Below, in pieces: positions 17,883 to 26,818 of a stretch of DNA of 64,000 nucleotides. The number at the start of each line of letters is the position of its first letter. The first letter of the stretch is position 1. The stretch spans positions 44,786 to 108,785 of the forward strand of contig JAQBSZ010000011.1 of the NCBI GenBank assembly GCA_027623555.1, given 5' to 3'. The notes under the pieces were generated by a model, which was not told the origin of the DNA, ran no database searches, and was given only the letters and a program-made list of their open reading frames with translations. The position numbers and the translations under genes were made by a program. Origin of the DNA: Pseudomonadota bacterium (GTDB lineage: Bacteria > Pseudomonadota > Gammaproteobacteria > Pseudomonadales > Pseudohongiellaceae).

Positions 17883-19343
17883 ATGGTTGATCGTACAAAT
17901 ATTGACGTAGAGGAAGTCCAACGCCTGGTGCTGCATGGATTCAATTACCATCGGACCTGGTATCTGATTCTGCAAGTGGAATCGAAGATTCTGGCGCGAG
18001 CGTTCCTAAGCAATCTCAGTCGCAATAAAAAGGATACTGCAAAGCCCGAGGTCCCGGTTATCGCTTTTTCCGGGAAGAAACGATCCTGGGCTTCAGGTGA
18101 GCACAAGGAAAAGTCCGATCTGAGCATTGCGTTCACTTATGCTGGTATGGATGCCCTGGATTTAGACGATGGCCTGCTCAGAGAGCCACTGCCAAAACTG
18201 GCCAATTCGTTCGTGCAAGGGGCTGCCAGGAGATCGTCTTCACTGGGCGATACCCGCGCAGATACAAGCCGGCAGTGGGAGCCTGCATTCAAATCCAACC
18301 GTGCACATATTGTTATATCCATTCATGGCAATGATAAAGATCTCATTAAAACCATAGTGGAGGAGTTGAAAAAAATTGATGGCTGGAAAGGATTATCTGG
18401 CTGGTCAAATATTCAGGAGGGAAAACATCGGGGTACTGATCAGAATGACAGAAAGGAGCACTTCGGTTTCGTGGATGGTATTTCCCAACCAGTTATTCGC
18501 CGAGTTCATAATATCCAGGAAATTGAAGCACGCAGGGGGTACAGTATTCCTCCCTTCATGAAATATGAAGCTGGCGAATTTTTGTTGGGGCACCCCAATG
18601 AAGTCCGGGAGAATCGGTGGAGAGAACCGCTACTAAGCAACAAGGCAGCAAAATTTTATGGCAACGGCAGTTTCGCCGCCTTTCGAAAGATGGAGCAGGA
18701 TGTTGCAGCCTACAGAAAATTTATCAAGGTCACGGCCAACCAGCACGCGATTCCGGAAAAATACCTCGAAGCCAAGCTTTGCGGCAGGAATAAGGATGGC
18801 ACACCGTTAGTGAATGCAGTGTCATCAAGCGCTGACTTAAACTCCTTCGGTTTTCGAGGGGATGCAGATGGAAGAAATTGCCCAATCGGTTCCCATATCA
18901 GGCGCCTCAATCCGCGCGACGATAAAGAAGTGATACCCAGGATGCGACGCCCGGTTATCCGTCGTGGCATTCCTTATGGGAAAGAATTCGAAGAATTCCC
19001 AGACCAGAAACGGGGATTATTGGGCATGTTTTTCTGCGCCTCATTGGAGCAGCAGTTCGAATTTCTGATGCAGGATTGGGTTGATGAGACTCCTATTCGA
19101 GAGCCCGGCGCCAATACCAAGGACCCGCTAATCGGCAACCACGAATACAACACAAAAAACTATGTTATTCCTGTCGTTACTGGCAAACCCATTGAGGTTG
19201 AAGGTATCGCAAAGGTAACTAGAACCAGAGGCATGCTCTATCTGTTCTATCCCAGTAGAACCGCGTTAAGCATGATTGCCGAGCTCGATGAAACTTCAGA
19301 AAACTTTATTTATAAGAAACCGGATACGGCCGTAAGACACTAA
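17883..19343 (+). CDS. DyP-type haem peroxidase
   Basis: A 486-aa dye-decolorising peroxidase-family protein. The distal signature G-x-x-D-G is GFVDGISQP (Gly195-Gly199, catalytic Asp198). The proximal haem His is His338 in PIGSHIRRLNPRD, and the conserved Arg follows in RRGIPYG. No signal peptide is visible, so it should be cytoplasmic. DyPs use hydrogen peroxide to oxidise dyes, haem or phenolics and are often encapsulin cargo, but no encapsulin gene lies nearby and no cargo-like tail is obvious. The start is 22 bp after the P450 gene, and the stop overlaps the next start (TAATG). Confidence 0.93.
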   Translation: MVDRTNIDVEEVQRLVLHGFNYHRTWYLILQVESKILARAFLSNLSRNKKDTAKPEVPVIAFSGKKRSWASGEHKEKSDLSIAFTYAGMDALDLDDGLLREPLPKLANSFVQGAARRSSSLGDTRADTSRQWEPAFKSNRAHIVISIHGNDKDLIKTIVEELKKIDGWKGLSGWSNIQEGKHRGTDQNDRKEHFGFVDGISQPVIRRVHNIQEIEARRGYSIPPFMKYEAGEFLLGHPNEVRENRWREPLLSNKAAKFYGNGSFAAFRKMEQDVAAYRKFIKVTANQHAIPEKYLEAKLCGRNKDGTPLVNAVSSSADLNSFGFRGDADGRNCPIGSHIRRLNPRDDKEVIPRMRRPVIRRGIPYGKEFEEFPDQKRGLLGMFFCASLEQQFEFLMQDWVDETPIREPGANTKDPLIGNHEYNTKNYVIPVVTGKPIEVEGIAKVTRTRGMLYLFYPSRTALSMIAELDETSENFIYKKPDTAVRH

Positions 19344-22300
19344 TGGAATCATCACCTAAAAAAGCCAGTTCCCTGTTTGACGAGCCGTTAGAGAAACGCG
19401 GGCTCACCGTGTTGTTCTGCGACATCGTAGGCTCTTCCAGAATATGCAGTTCGCTGAGCAAAAACGATGATGAAGACTGGCAGGAATTCTTGCGAATCTA
19501 TTGGAAGCGTTGTGAGGAAATAATAAACGAGTTTCAGGGTGTTCTTCCTGAGAAGCCGGAGGGCGATGGCATTCTTGCTACATTTGGGCTTCCGAATTCA
19601 TTCGCGAACACCACTCAATACGCCATGAAAGCCGCGATAAAATTACTTGCTAATATGGATCAAGTCTCAGAGGAGATCAGGTCAGTTATTGGCGAGAACA
19701 TACTTCTTGATCCGATCCAGCTGCGCATAAGTGTAAACTTTGGAACTGTTACCACTTATCTCTGGACACAGAATCATGCGCCTCAAGAAAGCGCTATGGG
19801 TCATGCGTTGAGCTTTGCGAAGAACATGCAGGAAGTCGCGCCACCGAATTCTATTGTCATTAGCCACAACGCTTATCGCATTTTGAAAGATCAGTACAAG
19901 TGTGAACGCATTGATACATCGAATAGCGAAAAGATTCCTAATCAGCGCATATATCGAGTGCTATCGGAACTGACCAATCAAGTTGTGTTAACACCGTTTA
20001 TCGGACGCGATGATGAGCTAAAGCTGCTGAATAAGAAGTGGTTAGAGGTAACAGCAGGGAGCGGTAGATTCATACTCATCAAAGGTGATGCAGGAATAGG
20101 AAAATCGCGGCTGATTCGAGAGTTTAATGAGCAACTAGGCACCGATGTGGCAAAGACGTTCATCTGCCGTTGCTCCCCCTTCCATAATGAAAGTTCACTT
20201 TACCCGATACTTAAGATGCTACAGGGTGTAATGGAATTCGGAAATGATGACGACGAAGGACTGAAGTTATCGAAAATACAAAGCAATCTGGAAAGGTACC
20301 GGCTCTCACCGGCGAGCTACGTGCCAATTCTGGCCAGTCTGCTTTCTGTTGACTATGACACCGGGGACTATAATCAAACGCACGCGTCCGCGCCTTCCCA
20401 GAAGCAGCGATTACATGAAGTATTACTGGAATGGCTGTTGAGAGTAGCGGAGGACAAACCGATTCGACTGATTGTAGAAGACTTTCATTGGATGGATCCG
20501 TCCACGACAGACTTTCTCACCTATATCGCTTCATCAATTGCCGATCTGCCAATTATGCTGCTTGTTACCTATCGCCCTGGTGTCAAACCGCCATGGCGGC
20601 TCAACAACACCCATGTAATTCAAATGGAAGTGAATCCCCTGTCGTCGGTGCTCTCCGTAGACATGATTGAACTTCTGTCTGGCGACCGACAACTCTCCGC
20701 AGAAATTGTGCACAAGTTGATTGATAAAACCGGTAACAATCCACTTTTTATAGAAGAATCTGTTCTGGATGTACTGAATCGCGCATCCGATGAAAAGACA
20801 ATCGATGAAGACAGTTATATCCCAATAAAACTTCAGGACTTGCTGCTGACTCGGTTGGACACAACTGGAGACGCCAAGAAGCTCGCACAATATGCTTCTG
20901 TGATTGGGCGAGAGTTCAGTGCGAATTTACTATTTGATATAAGCGGACAAAATATAAAAGATTTTTCTGCAAGACTTGGAGAGTTGAAAGAAGTAGGGCT
21001 GGTAAGTGCAATTGATGAGAACAGACAAGACGATTTGTATTTCAAACATGAACTTATACGAGCGAAGGCCTACGACTCAATGGTCAGAAGCCAGCGCATT
21101 CCAGTTCACAAAAAACTCGCCGAAACACTTTGCAGCGGAAAATATGCGGAATTCGAGCGAACTCAACCCGAGATAATCGCTTACCATTTTAATCAGGCAC
21201 AAGTATCCGAAAGGGCTATTGAATATTATGAGCTTGCCAGCACCAGAGCGATCAGGATTCACGCGAATGTAGAGGCAATCTCACATCTGACAGATGCACT
21301 GGAACTTCTGGAAGCTGAAAACGCTGTTACTATAAAAACAGTTAGTCAGCTTGAAATAAGAGAAATAGCGAAACAAAAACAGATTGACCTGGAAGTTAAA
21401 GAACAAAACAAGCGCAAACGCTTTGAGCAGGAACTTGAGGAAATCGGGCATGAACTCGAGCTTGCGAGGAAGCATCTGACGTATTCGAAAAGAAGCGAAC
21501 TAAAGATAACAAGAAGATTAGCATCGAGATTCATGGCTACCAAAGGTTATGGAGCCAGAGAGGTTGGGCAATTCTACTCGCGAGCACTGAAGCTATCTCA
21601 GGAGCTCGAGGATTCGAACTACATCATCAAGAATACCTATGGTCTCGAAGCCTATCACTTTATGCGGGCTGATTTCGATAGGGCTACGGAACTTTCTAAA
21701 GATTGCCATGCCTTGGCAATCAAAAACAATGATGTAGCAGGATTATTAAAGGTCGACTACACGCTCGGCGAAATCCACTTCCACCTTGGGCAGCAGCATA
21801 TTGCACGAGAGCATCTGGAAGCATGCAGAGCCAATTACGAAAACAATAAAAGCCATCTCCAATTGGTCGAACTGCAAGACCCTGGTGTGATGAGTCACTG
21901 CTATCTGTCTTGGTCCTACTGGTTAACGGGGGCTCCGGACAAGGCGATCGATTATGCCGAAGCAGCAGTCAATCTGGCGGACAATGAAATCAAAACCCCC
22001 TTCAACTCGGCAATAGCCCACCTATTTCTTGCTGGAATTCGATTGTTTCGAGGCGAATTTGGTCAGGCAAAACAGGACGCAGACACTGCCTACGAGTTGT
22101 GCCTGAAGCATGATCTGGGGACCTGGCTGGCCTATGCGATGGCGGTACGAGGTCGAGCGGCGGTGTCATTAGGGCAATCAAAGGAAGAAATTGAGAATGG
22201 AATCGCTGAAATAAAACGCAGCTTCAACATGTGGATTCGGTCGCGCGCTATGGTAACTCGACCCTATTATAGGGCAATACTTTCGGAGTGCCTGGATATT

Positions 22301-22693
22301 ACTGGTGAATACGAATTGGCGATGGAGTGTGCTCGCAAGGGTGTCTGCGTTGCCGAGAGAATTGGAGAGGGGTACTACCTGGCAGAGATTCATCGAGTGT
22401 ATGGCGCTTCCCTGCTTCGGCTTCCTCACCCGAGCGGCGAACAAATTGAAGCAGCAAAGCAACATATCGAGAAAGCTATAAACATCTCGAAAGAGCAGAG
22501 TACTAAATCAATCGAGCTTCGCGCTCTGCTTGACTTGATTGAGTGGCAAGAACTGTACGGTAGTTCCGATGATTCAAGGCAGGCACTGAAGCAGGTCAAA
22601 CATCTACTCGACGTGGGAATAGTAGGAGGCCGCAATACTGCAGATATCAGGAAAGCGGAAAGAATAGTGACGAACTCGGCGATCACGGAGTGA
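19343..22693 (+). CDS. class III cyclase-like domain fused to STAND-type ATPase and TPR repeats
   Basis: A 1116-aa cytoplasmic regulator-like protein. Residues 20-190 form a nucleotide-cyclase homology domain: metal Asp27 and Asp75 and the purine-contacting Lys71 are present. The transition-state Asn is replaced by Ser157, the Arg by Asn161, and the purine Asp by Ser150, so catalysis is doubtful. Residues 215-560 form an AAA_16/STAND ATPase with Walker A GDAGIGKS (248-255) and Walker B LIVEDFHWMD. A coiled segment follows near 690-720, then TPR-like helices to the end. Such architectures sense a signal and oligomerise or control partners. Start codon overlaps the DyP stop, implying coupled synthesis. 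Confidence 0.88.
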   Translation: MESSPKKASSLFDEPLEKRGLTVLFCDIVGSSRICSSLSKNDDEDWQEFLRIYWKRCEEIINEFQGVLPEKPEGDGILATFGLPNSFANTTQYAMKAAIKLLANMDQVSEEIRSVIGENILLDPIQLRISVNFGTVTTYLWTQNHAPQESAMGHALSFAKNMQEVAPPNSIVISHNAYRILKDQYKCERIDTSNSEKIPNQRIYRVLSELTNQVVLTPFIGRDDELKLLNKKWLEVTAGSGRFILIKGDAGIGKSRLIREFNEQLGTDVAKTFICRCSPFHNESSLYPILKMLQGVMEFGNDDDEGLKLSKIQSNLERYRLSPASYVPILASLLSVDYDTGDYNQTHASAPSQKQRLHEVLLEWLLRVAEDKPIRLIVEDFHWMDPSTTDFLTYIASSIADLPIMLLVTYRPGVKPPWRLNNTHVIQMEVNPLSSVLSVDMIELLSGDRQLSAEIVHKLIDKTGNNPLFIEESVLDVLNRASDEKTIDEDSYIPIKLQDLLLTRLDTTGDAKKLAQYASVIGREFSANLLFDISGQNIKDFSARLGELKEVGLVSAIDENRQDDLYFKHELIRAKAYDSMVRSQRIPVHKKLAETLCSGKYAEFERTQPEIIAYHFNQAQVSERAIEYYELASTRAIRIHANVEAISHLTDALELLEAENAVTIKTVSQLEIREIAKQKQIDLEVKEQNKRKRFEQELEEIGHELELARKHLTYSKRSELKITRRLASRFMATKGYGAREVGQFYSRALKLSQELEDSNYIIKNTYGLEAYHFMRADFDRATELSKDCHALAIKNNDVAGLLKVDYTLGEIHFHLGQQHIAREHLEACRANYENNKSHLQLVELQDPGVMSHCYLSWSYWLTGAPDKAIDYAEAAVNLADNEIKTPFNSAIAHLFLAGIRLFRGEFGQAKQDADTAYELCLKHDLGTWLAYAMAVRGRAAVSLGQSKEEIENGIAEIKRSFNMWIRSRAMVTRPYYRAILSECLDITGEYELAMECARKGVCVAERIGEGYYLAEIHRVYGASLLRLPHPSGEQIEAAKQHIEKAINISKEQSTKSIELRALLDLIEWQELYGSSDDSRQALKQVKHLLDVGIVGGRNTADIRKAERIVTNSAITE

Positions 22694-22727
22694 TGACACA
22701 TACTAATTTATATGAGGTGTTCTGATA

Positions 22728-22910
22728 ATGATTGCGCATAAACAAAAAACGTTGATCCTCGAACAGTCTCAATCTTCGACTGCTGCAACAACAAAAACTA
22801 CTTCTCGTTCAATCGGTCGAGAACCGATGCCATTTTTAATTGGCAACCACACCCATGCACCAGTTGTAGAAACCAGGCTGCCAGGTAATCGGCAGCGGAG
22901 AAACATCTAA
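22728..22910 (+). CDS. 60-aa peptide, possible modified or processed product
   Basis: A short gene lying 34 bp after the STAND gene, whose TAA overlaps the ATG of the protease-like gene (22908-22912). The first half is Ser/Thr/Gln-rich and basic. The second half (REPMPFLIGNHTHAPVVETRLPGNRQR) is Pro/His-containing. It has no hydrophobic helix or known domain. Coupling to a transglutaminase-like cysteine protease homologue makes a precursor peptide or protease substrate conceivable, but that is inference. An AGG lies about 10 nt before the ATG. Confidence 0.55.
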   Translation: MIAHKQKTLILEQSQSSTAATTKTTSRSIGREPMPFLIGNHTHAPVVETRLPGNRQRRNI

Positions 22911-23323
22911 TGCACATTGCAGCGAATGACAATCAGCCAAATCTCAGGGAGATACTGTTAGACATCTTCGAGATTGTTAACCGAGATTTCGCCTGGACTG
23001 GGGAAACATACTCCAAGCCTTTTCTTGCTGGACTTTTCAATAACGACAAGACCCCTGAGCAAGACAACGATTGCTTTGATTTTTGTAATTATTGCAGATC
23101 AATGCTCTATGAGTACGATATCCAGAGCAGGTTGGTTTACTGCGAAATCGAGCGACATGGCAAATGGAGCAGGCACTTCGTGGTAGAAGTCCAGGGATGG
23201 ATTCTTGATGCAAATCAGGAAACCGTTGTTCCAAACACGATGCTTGACAATTATCGATGGAAATCCATATCCGGTTATAAATTGAATGAAGGTTGGAGAG
23301 AAATCGTTGGATTTAGTATGTAA
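22910..23323 (+). CDS. transglutaminase-like cysteine protease homologue (BTLCP-like)
   Basis: A 137-aa soluble protein with the order of a papain/transglutaminase-like triad: Cys55 in DNDCFDFCNY, His89 in SRHFVVEV and Asp100 in WILDANQ. This spacing and the W-I-L-D strand resemble bacterial transglutaminase-like cysteine proteinases, although the protein is shorter than typical members (about 180-220 aa). It is encoded directly after the 60-aa peptide with overlapping stop and start, which suggests that peptide or another operon product as the partner. Family assignment is by pattern only. Confidence 0.6.
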   Translation: MHIAANDNQPNLREILLDIFEIVNRDFAWTGETYSKPFLAGLFNNDKTPEQDNDCFDFCNYCRSMLYEYDIQSRLVYCEIERHGKWSRHFVVEVQGWILDANQETVVPNTMLDNYRWKSISGYKLNEGWREIVGFSM

Positions 23324-23370
23324 GTCTGGATATCGGCTATTGCAATACAAATGAGATTAGAGGAGGCCAA

Positions 23371-23766
23371 ATGGAAAATCTGCTTGCTGGATTGGAGGTA
23401 ATGTTCTTCAATCTGGAGATTGTAAATAACACAAACAATGAAAATCCTGTTCTGGTTTTTAGTGTAGCGTGCGCAATCATTGGAGCGTTTGCCGTGGTAT
23501 TGGACTTTATCGTCTACCATGCCAGGGGAGCATCACTGTTAAAGCTCAGGCACGGTTGGATGACTCTATTTTTCCTGTTCGGATGGTCATTTGGGGCGCT
23601 GGTAGTAGGATGGATAGGTCAGGTCGTCGATATGTTTCTGGTTAGTATATCGGCCGCCATACTAGTAGGATTTTCCTGGCCGATCCTGTTGACTAAATGG
23701 CTTGAAGAGCGGGCAGAAAAAGAACAACAAGAAGAGCCAGAGCAAGAACTAGTCGAGGAGGTATGA
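23371..23766 (+). CDS. integral membrane protein of unknown function, operon member
   Basis: A 131-aa protein with three hydrophobic segments (about 27-49, 64-86 and 88-108) and an acidic, Glu/Gln-rich cytoplasmic tail (EERAEKEQQEEPEQELVEEV). GAGGAGG sits just upstream of the ATG. Its stop is followed after one base by the next ATG. I do not recognise the family. It may anchor the operon products at the inner membrane. Confidence 0.7.
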   Translation: MENLLAGLEVMFFNLEIVNNTNNENPVLVFSVACAIIGAFAVVLDFIVYHARGASLLKLRHGWMTLFFLFGWSFGALVVGWIGQVVDMFLVSISAAILVGFSWPILLTKWLEERAEKEQQEEPEQELVEEV

Positions 23767-23767
23767 G

Positions 23768-24172
23768 ATGCAATTTTCGAAGTTTTTTGACGACTACGAC
23801 AAGTTTAGAAGTGAAGCAGACATCCGATCTGCTATAGCAACATCAAAAAATTACGGAGGCGAAGATGTTTCCAAAGCCAGGCTGTTCAAGTTCTTCGATA
23901 CATCCAAACAACGCAGCTACCTCATTGCCACCGTTCAGAAAGTTTACTGCCTTGTTGATGATATTCGTGAGAATGAGCCGCGAGTAATCTGGTCGGAAGA
24001 CATAGCTAAATTGACTGGGATAGCGTTGGAGATTTACGACAAGACTGATCGTACAGGATTGGTCGATTTTGGCAGTAAACACAAGAACTGGCTCTTTACA
24101 AAGGCCATGTTTCCCAATAACGACATTGCTTCCAGGTTCAACGACTTCGTTAGTTCAAGTACCGAAAACTAA
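23768..24172 (+). CDS. small soluble protein of unknown function, last operon gene
   Basis: A 134-aa protein, mixed alpha/beta by eye, with several aromatic residues and no membrane segment or known motif. GAGGAGG overlaps the end of the membrane-protein gene, so translation is coupled to it. It closes the run of seven genes starting at 15356. Function unknown. Confidence 0.7.
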   Translation: MQFSKFFDDYDKFRSEADIRSAIATSKNYGGEDVSKARLFKFFDTSKQRSYLIATVQKVYCLVDDIRENEPRVIWSEDIAKLTGIALEIYDKTDRTGLVDFGSKHKNWLFTKAMFPNNDIASRFNDFVSSSTEN

Positions 24173-24317
24173 GGTTTTTCAACCAATAATTGCATAGCAG
24201 ATGATCATTGTTATATGGGGAATTGGGTTTTGGAATCCCACAATACACGTGGTACAACTACAGAAGGAAAGAGCTTGCTCAAACCAGGGAGTTCCGATCA
24301 CATATGGCCACTCGGTG

Positions 24318-24397
24318 GGGGTCTGGCGCCTACAGCGGCTAGGCGTCGTGCGCCGTGAATAGCATCGTCCTTCGCAAGCGCGACAACACGGCGCGAC
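24318..24397. repeat. GC-rich hairpin block downstream of the P450 operon
   Basis: Two adjacent imperfect inverted repeats: GCGCCTA/TAGGCGT (24326-24332 with 24340-24346, one mismatch), then GTCG-TG-CGCCGTG with CACGGCGCGAC (24345-24357 with 24387-24397, a 2-nt bulge). The block is much more GC-rich than the flanking island and could be a transcription-ending or structured RNA element. There is no T-tract. Confidence 0.4.
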
Positions 24398-24460
24398 AGG
24401 CCCCGCCCCTCAATTACTCCTGCAGCTTTACAGCAGATACTTGCCAACAAGGCCAGGATA

Positions 24461-24547
24461 GTGGAAGAACGCAGCAAGTTTTTTACCCTGGCTGGAAATC
24501 ATAACCTTATCGATCAGGCTGCGTCCTATGTGATAAGCCAATTATAG
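24461..24547 (+). other. short coding-like frame upstream of the 88-aa gene
   Basis: The frame is open from 24359. From 24413 it reads like protein (ITPAALQQILANKARIVEER and on), ending in TAG at 24545-24547. A GTG at 24461 would give 28 residues. The TAG overlaps the AGGAG of the next gene, an arrangement typical of coupled genes. It may be the 3' end of a decayed gene, since no good start exists for the longer frame. Confidence 0.3.
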
Positions 24548-24557
24548 GAGCTTTGCA

Positions 24558-24824
24558 ATGTTGGAAGATTTGGACATTAACGAATGGGTTCGGGATGTAA
24601 GCATCCCGAACGCCACTCTGATACTCTCAACGGACTATTCGACGATTAACAGGCAGGCGACTACTTGCACCGAACGGGCATGGGCGCTTCAGATCACCGC
24701 TCAGCGATTGAAAAACTCTGATTTTTGCGTAAGGGAAACAGCAAGAAACGACACGGATGATGCCTGGTTAGCTCTTTGCGTGGGTGATAGAACAGAGAAA
24801 GGACAGGTAGTGAGGGAATCGTAA
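24558..24824 (+). CDS. hypothetical 88-aa protein
   Basis: Small soluble protein with a good ribosome-binding site (AGGAG, 7 nt before the ATG) and no recognised motif. It has several Cys, Trp and charged residues. It follows the P450 operon by about 390 bp in the same direction and could be a separate unit. No function can be offered. Confidence 0.5.
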   Translation: MLEDLDINEWVRDVSIPNATLILSTDYSTINRQATTCTERAWALQITAQRLKNSDFCVRETARNDTDDAWLALCVGDRTEKGQVVRES

Positions 24825-25028
24825 GCACCACTCACATATCGTCCCTGAGAGTAACCATTGAGCCTGCCCGCTATTTCTAGCGAATCGACAAGTACTCGCA
24901 GTGAATTGGGGAAGGGTTTCACTTGAGTCTGGAAATTAAGGTCGCTCTCAGAACTGACACCCTTTATAAATTGCAAATCTGTCTCTGCTTTGTGCTAATT
25001 GGAAATGAGGGGCTAGTTGCCTGCAGAG

Positions 25029-25727
25029 CTATTCACCTGGTTTGTCACTGAGCCACAATGCTTCACTCTTTGTCATCCAGGAGATGGCAAATGCATAGAT
25101 TGCCACGATTTCTAGAATAAGTACGGGTCTTATTTGTGTAAATAAGGCAATTCCGGCAAATGTTGTCAGCAACCAATTAACGAGTATTAGAGCGATACAA
25201 ACTAAAATAGTCCGGCCACAGAATTTGTAAGATTTGTTCCTTGCCCCTTTCGGGGTTTTCTCCAGAATTTCCTGGCTTTTGTCAGTTTTCGTAAACAAAC
25301 ACAAACAGAATCTGGCAAACATAATAAACAAAATAATTGCTGCGATATCATGCCCGGTATTGACAATTTCTTGCCAGAGAGCGAGATCGGTCTCCATGGG
25401 AGGATCGGTAGGAAACAAAGCCACGGCTAGAGCAGCGAGCCCTGCAACAATGCCGGAATTCTTGTCCTCACCATTCGGGCCTCTGTATGACAATAAGAAT
25501 ACGCCGATTGCGCAAAGACTACCCACGAAAATATTTCTAAGAGCGGTATAGTAGTAGTCACTTACTGAAGCTTGAAAATCTCCTTCATATATAAAAAATA
25601 CAATCAGGCTCCAAATTACAATTATTGTAGGCAACAACAATCCCACTAGCCCGATAAGAAATCTCATCAGATGATAGGAAATTGTTTGGCTTGCATCTTC
25701 TATAGATGTGCCAGCCTTAGGCATCAA
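25029..25727 (-). CDS. multi-pass membrane protein of unknown function
   Basis: A 232-aa protein with about six hydrophobic segments (near 23-45, 63-80, 90-105, 125-147, 172-190, 195-217). A conserved-looking extracytoplasmic segment reads SVSDYYYTALRNIFVGSLC and YRGPNGEDK. I recall similar uncharacterised membrane proteins with S-x-YY-x-TA-x-RN-x-FVG patterns but cannot name a function. The gene is strongly AT-rich, like the adjoining island, and is transcribed towards it. Met2 could equally be the start. Confidence 0.75.
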   Translation of the reverse strand: MMPKAGTSIEDASQTISYHLMRFLIGLVGLLLPTIIVIWSLIVFFIYEGDFQASVSDYYYTALRNIFVGSLCAIGVFLLSYRGPNGEDKNSGIVAGLAALAVALFPTDPPMETDLALWQEIVNTGHDIAAIILFIMFARFCLCLFTKTDKSQEILEKTPKGARNKSYKFCGRTILVCIALILVNWLLTTFAGIALFTQIRPVLILEIVAIYAFAISWMTKSEALWLSDKPGE

Positions 25728-25786
25728 TTTCAGATTTTCAAAAATTGCCCTGCTCCTTATAAAGTGATGCTCACTGCTACTATTCG

Positions 25787-26818
25787 CTAAGCAATCCCGG
25801 CGCCTGTTACTCCGACATAGACCGAGTAGAGTGATTGGCTGGCAGTCATGAACAGGCGGTTACGCTTGGCACCGCCGAAACAGACGTTGGCACAGACTTC
25901 AGGAAGTCGAATGACACCAATTGCGACACCATCAGGGGCTACCACTTGCACGCCGGGGCGGGCTCCAGCCCAGACATTGCCATCAACATCACAGCGAATA
26001 CCGTCAGCAGAGGTTCGAGACCCGCTAGTTGGATCAACCAGTTCGGCGAATACACGACCATTTCTCAGTCGATCCCGGTCGACATCCCATACCTTGATGT
26101 CCTGACCGGCACCGGTGTTAGCCACATACAACAAGTTATAATCAGGTGAGAAACACAGACCATTCGGTGCATCGATGTCATCGGTTACCCGGCTGATCCT
26201 TAAGCTGTCTCCATCAACCCGGTAGACCGACAGGGGTTGCTGCTGTTCCGCCCGATTGCCCTCGTAGTTACCGCGAATGCCATAGGGAGGGTCGGTGAAC
26301 CAGATGCTGCCATCGGTATGTACGGTGGCATCGTTGGGAGAATTTAGCGGAGCACCCTCGTAGCTGTCGGCGATCACCGTAACGGAGCCGTCGTATTCAT
26401 AGCGTACGACGCGGCGACCGCCGTGTTCGCAGGAAATCTGTCGACCCTGGAAATCGAAGGTATTGCCATTGCTATTGCCAGATGGATTACGAAACTCGGT
26501 GACGCGATCATCGTCTTCGATCCAGCGTAGTTGTCGATTATTGGGAATGTCGCTCCACACCACGTAGCGACCGACGCCGTTCCAGGCCGGGCCTTCGGCC
26601 CACATTGTGCCGACATGGTGGCGCTGAATCGGCGTATTGAACAGGATATAACGGCGGAAGCGATTATCCAGCGCAACCAGATCGGGGTCGGGATAGCGCA
26701 GTGGGGTATTGCCCGACCAGTCCCTGGGCTGGTGAGGGGGCAGGTCCTGAGCCTGGGCGATTCTTGGCAGAAATACAACACTGGCGGATGCTGCGGTAAG
26801 AAAGGAACGGCGTTTCAT
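25787..26818 (-). CDS. exported SMP-30/gluconolactonase-family protein
   Basis: A 343-aa six-bladed beta-propeller protein with an N-terminal export signal containing RRSFLTAA (Tat-like) and cleavage after AQA. SMP-30/gluconolactonase features include MWAEGPAW near residue 70 (metal-binding Glu), SPNDATVH and DGIRCDVDGNVWAG (metal-binding Asn and Asp regions). Relatives hydrolyse sugar lactones using a divalent metal. The periplasmic location would suit products of the PQQ or GMC sugar dehydrogenases elsewhere in the window, but that link is inference. Confidence 0.88.
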   Translation of the reverse strand: MKRRSFLTAASASVVFLPRIAQAQDLPPHQPRDWSGNTPLRYPDPDLVALDNRFRRYILFNTPIQRHHVGTMWAEGPAWNGVGRYVVWSDIPNNRQLRWIEDDDRVTEFRNPSGNSNGNTFDFQGRQISCEHGGRRVVRYEYDGSVTVIADSYEGAPLNSPNDATVHTDGSIWFTDPPYGIRGNYEGNRAEQQQPLSVYRVDGDSLRISRVTDDIDAPNGLCFSPDYNLLYVANTGAGQDIKVWDVDRDRLRNGRVFAELVDPTSGSRTSADGIRCDVDGNVWAGARPGVQVVAPDGVAIGVIRLPEVCANVCFGGAKRNRLFMTASQSLYSVYVGVTGAGIA

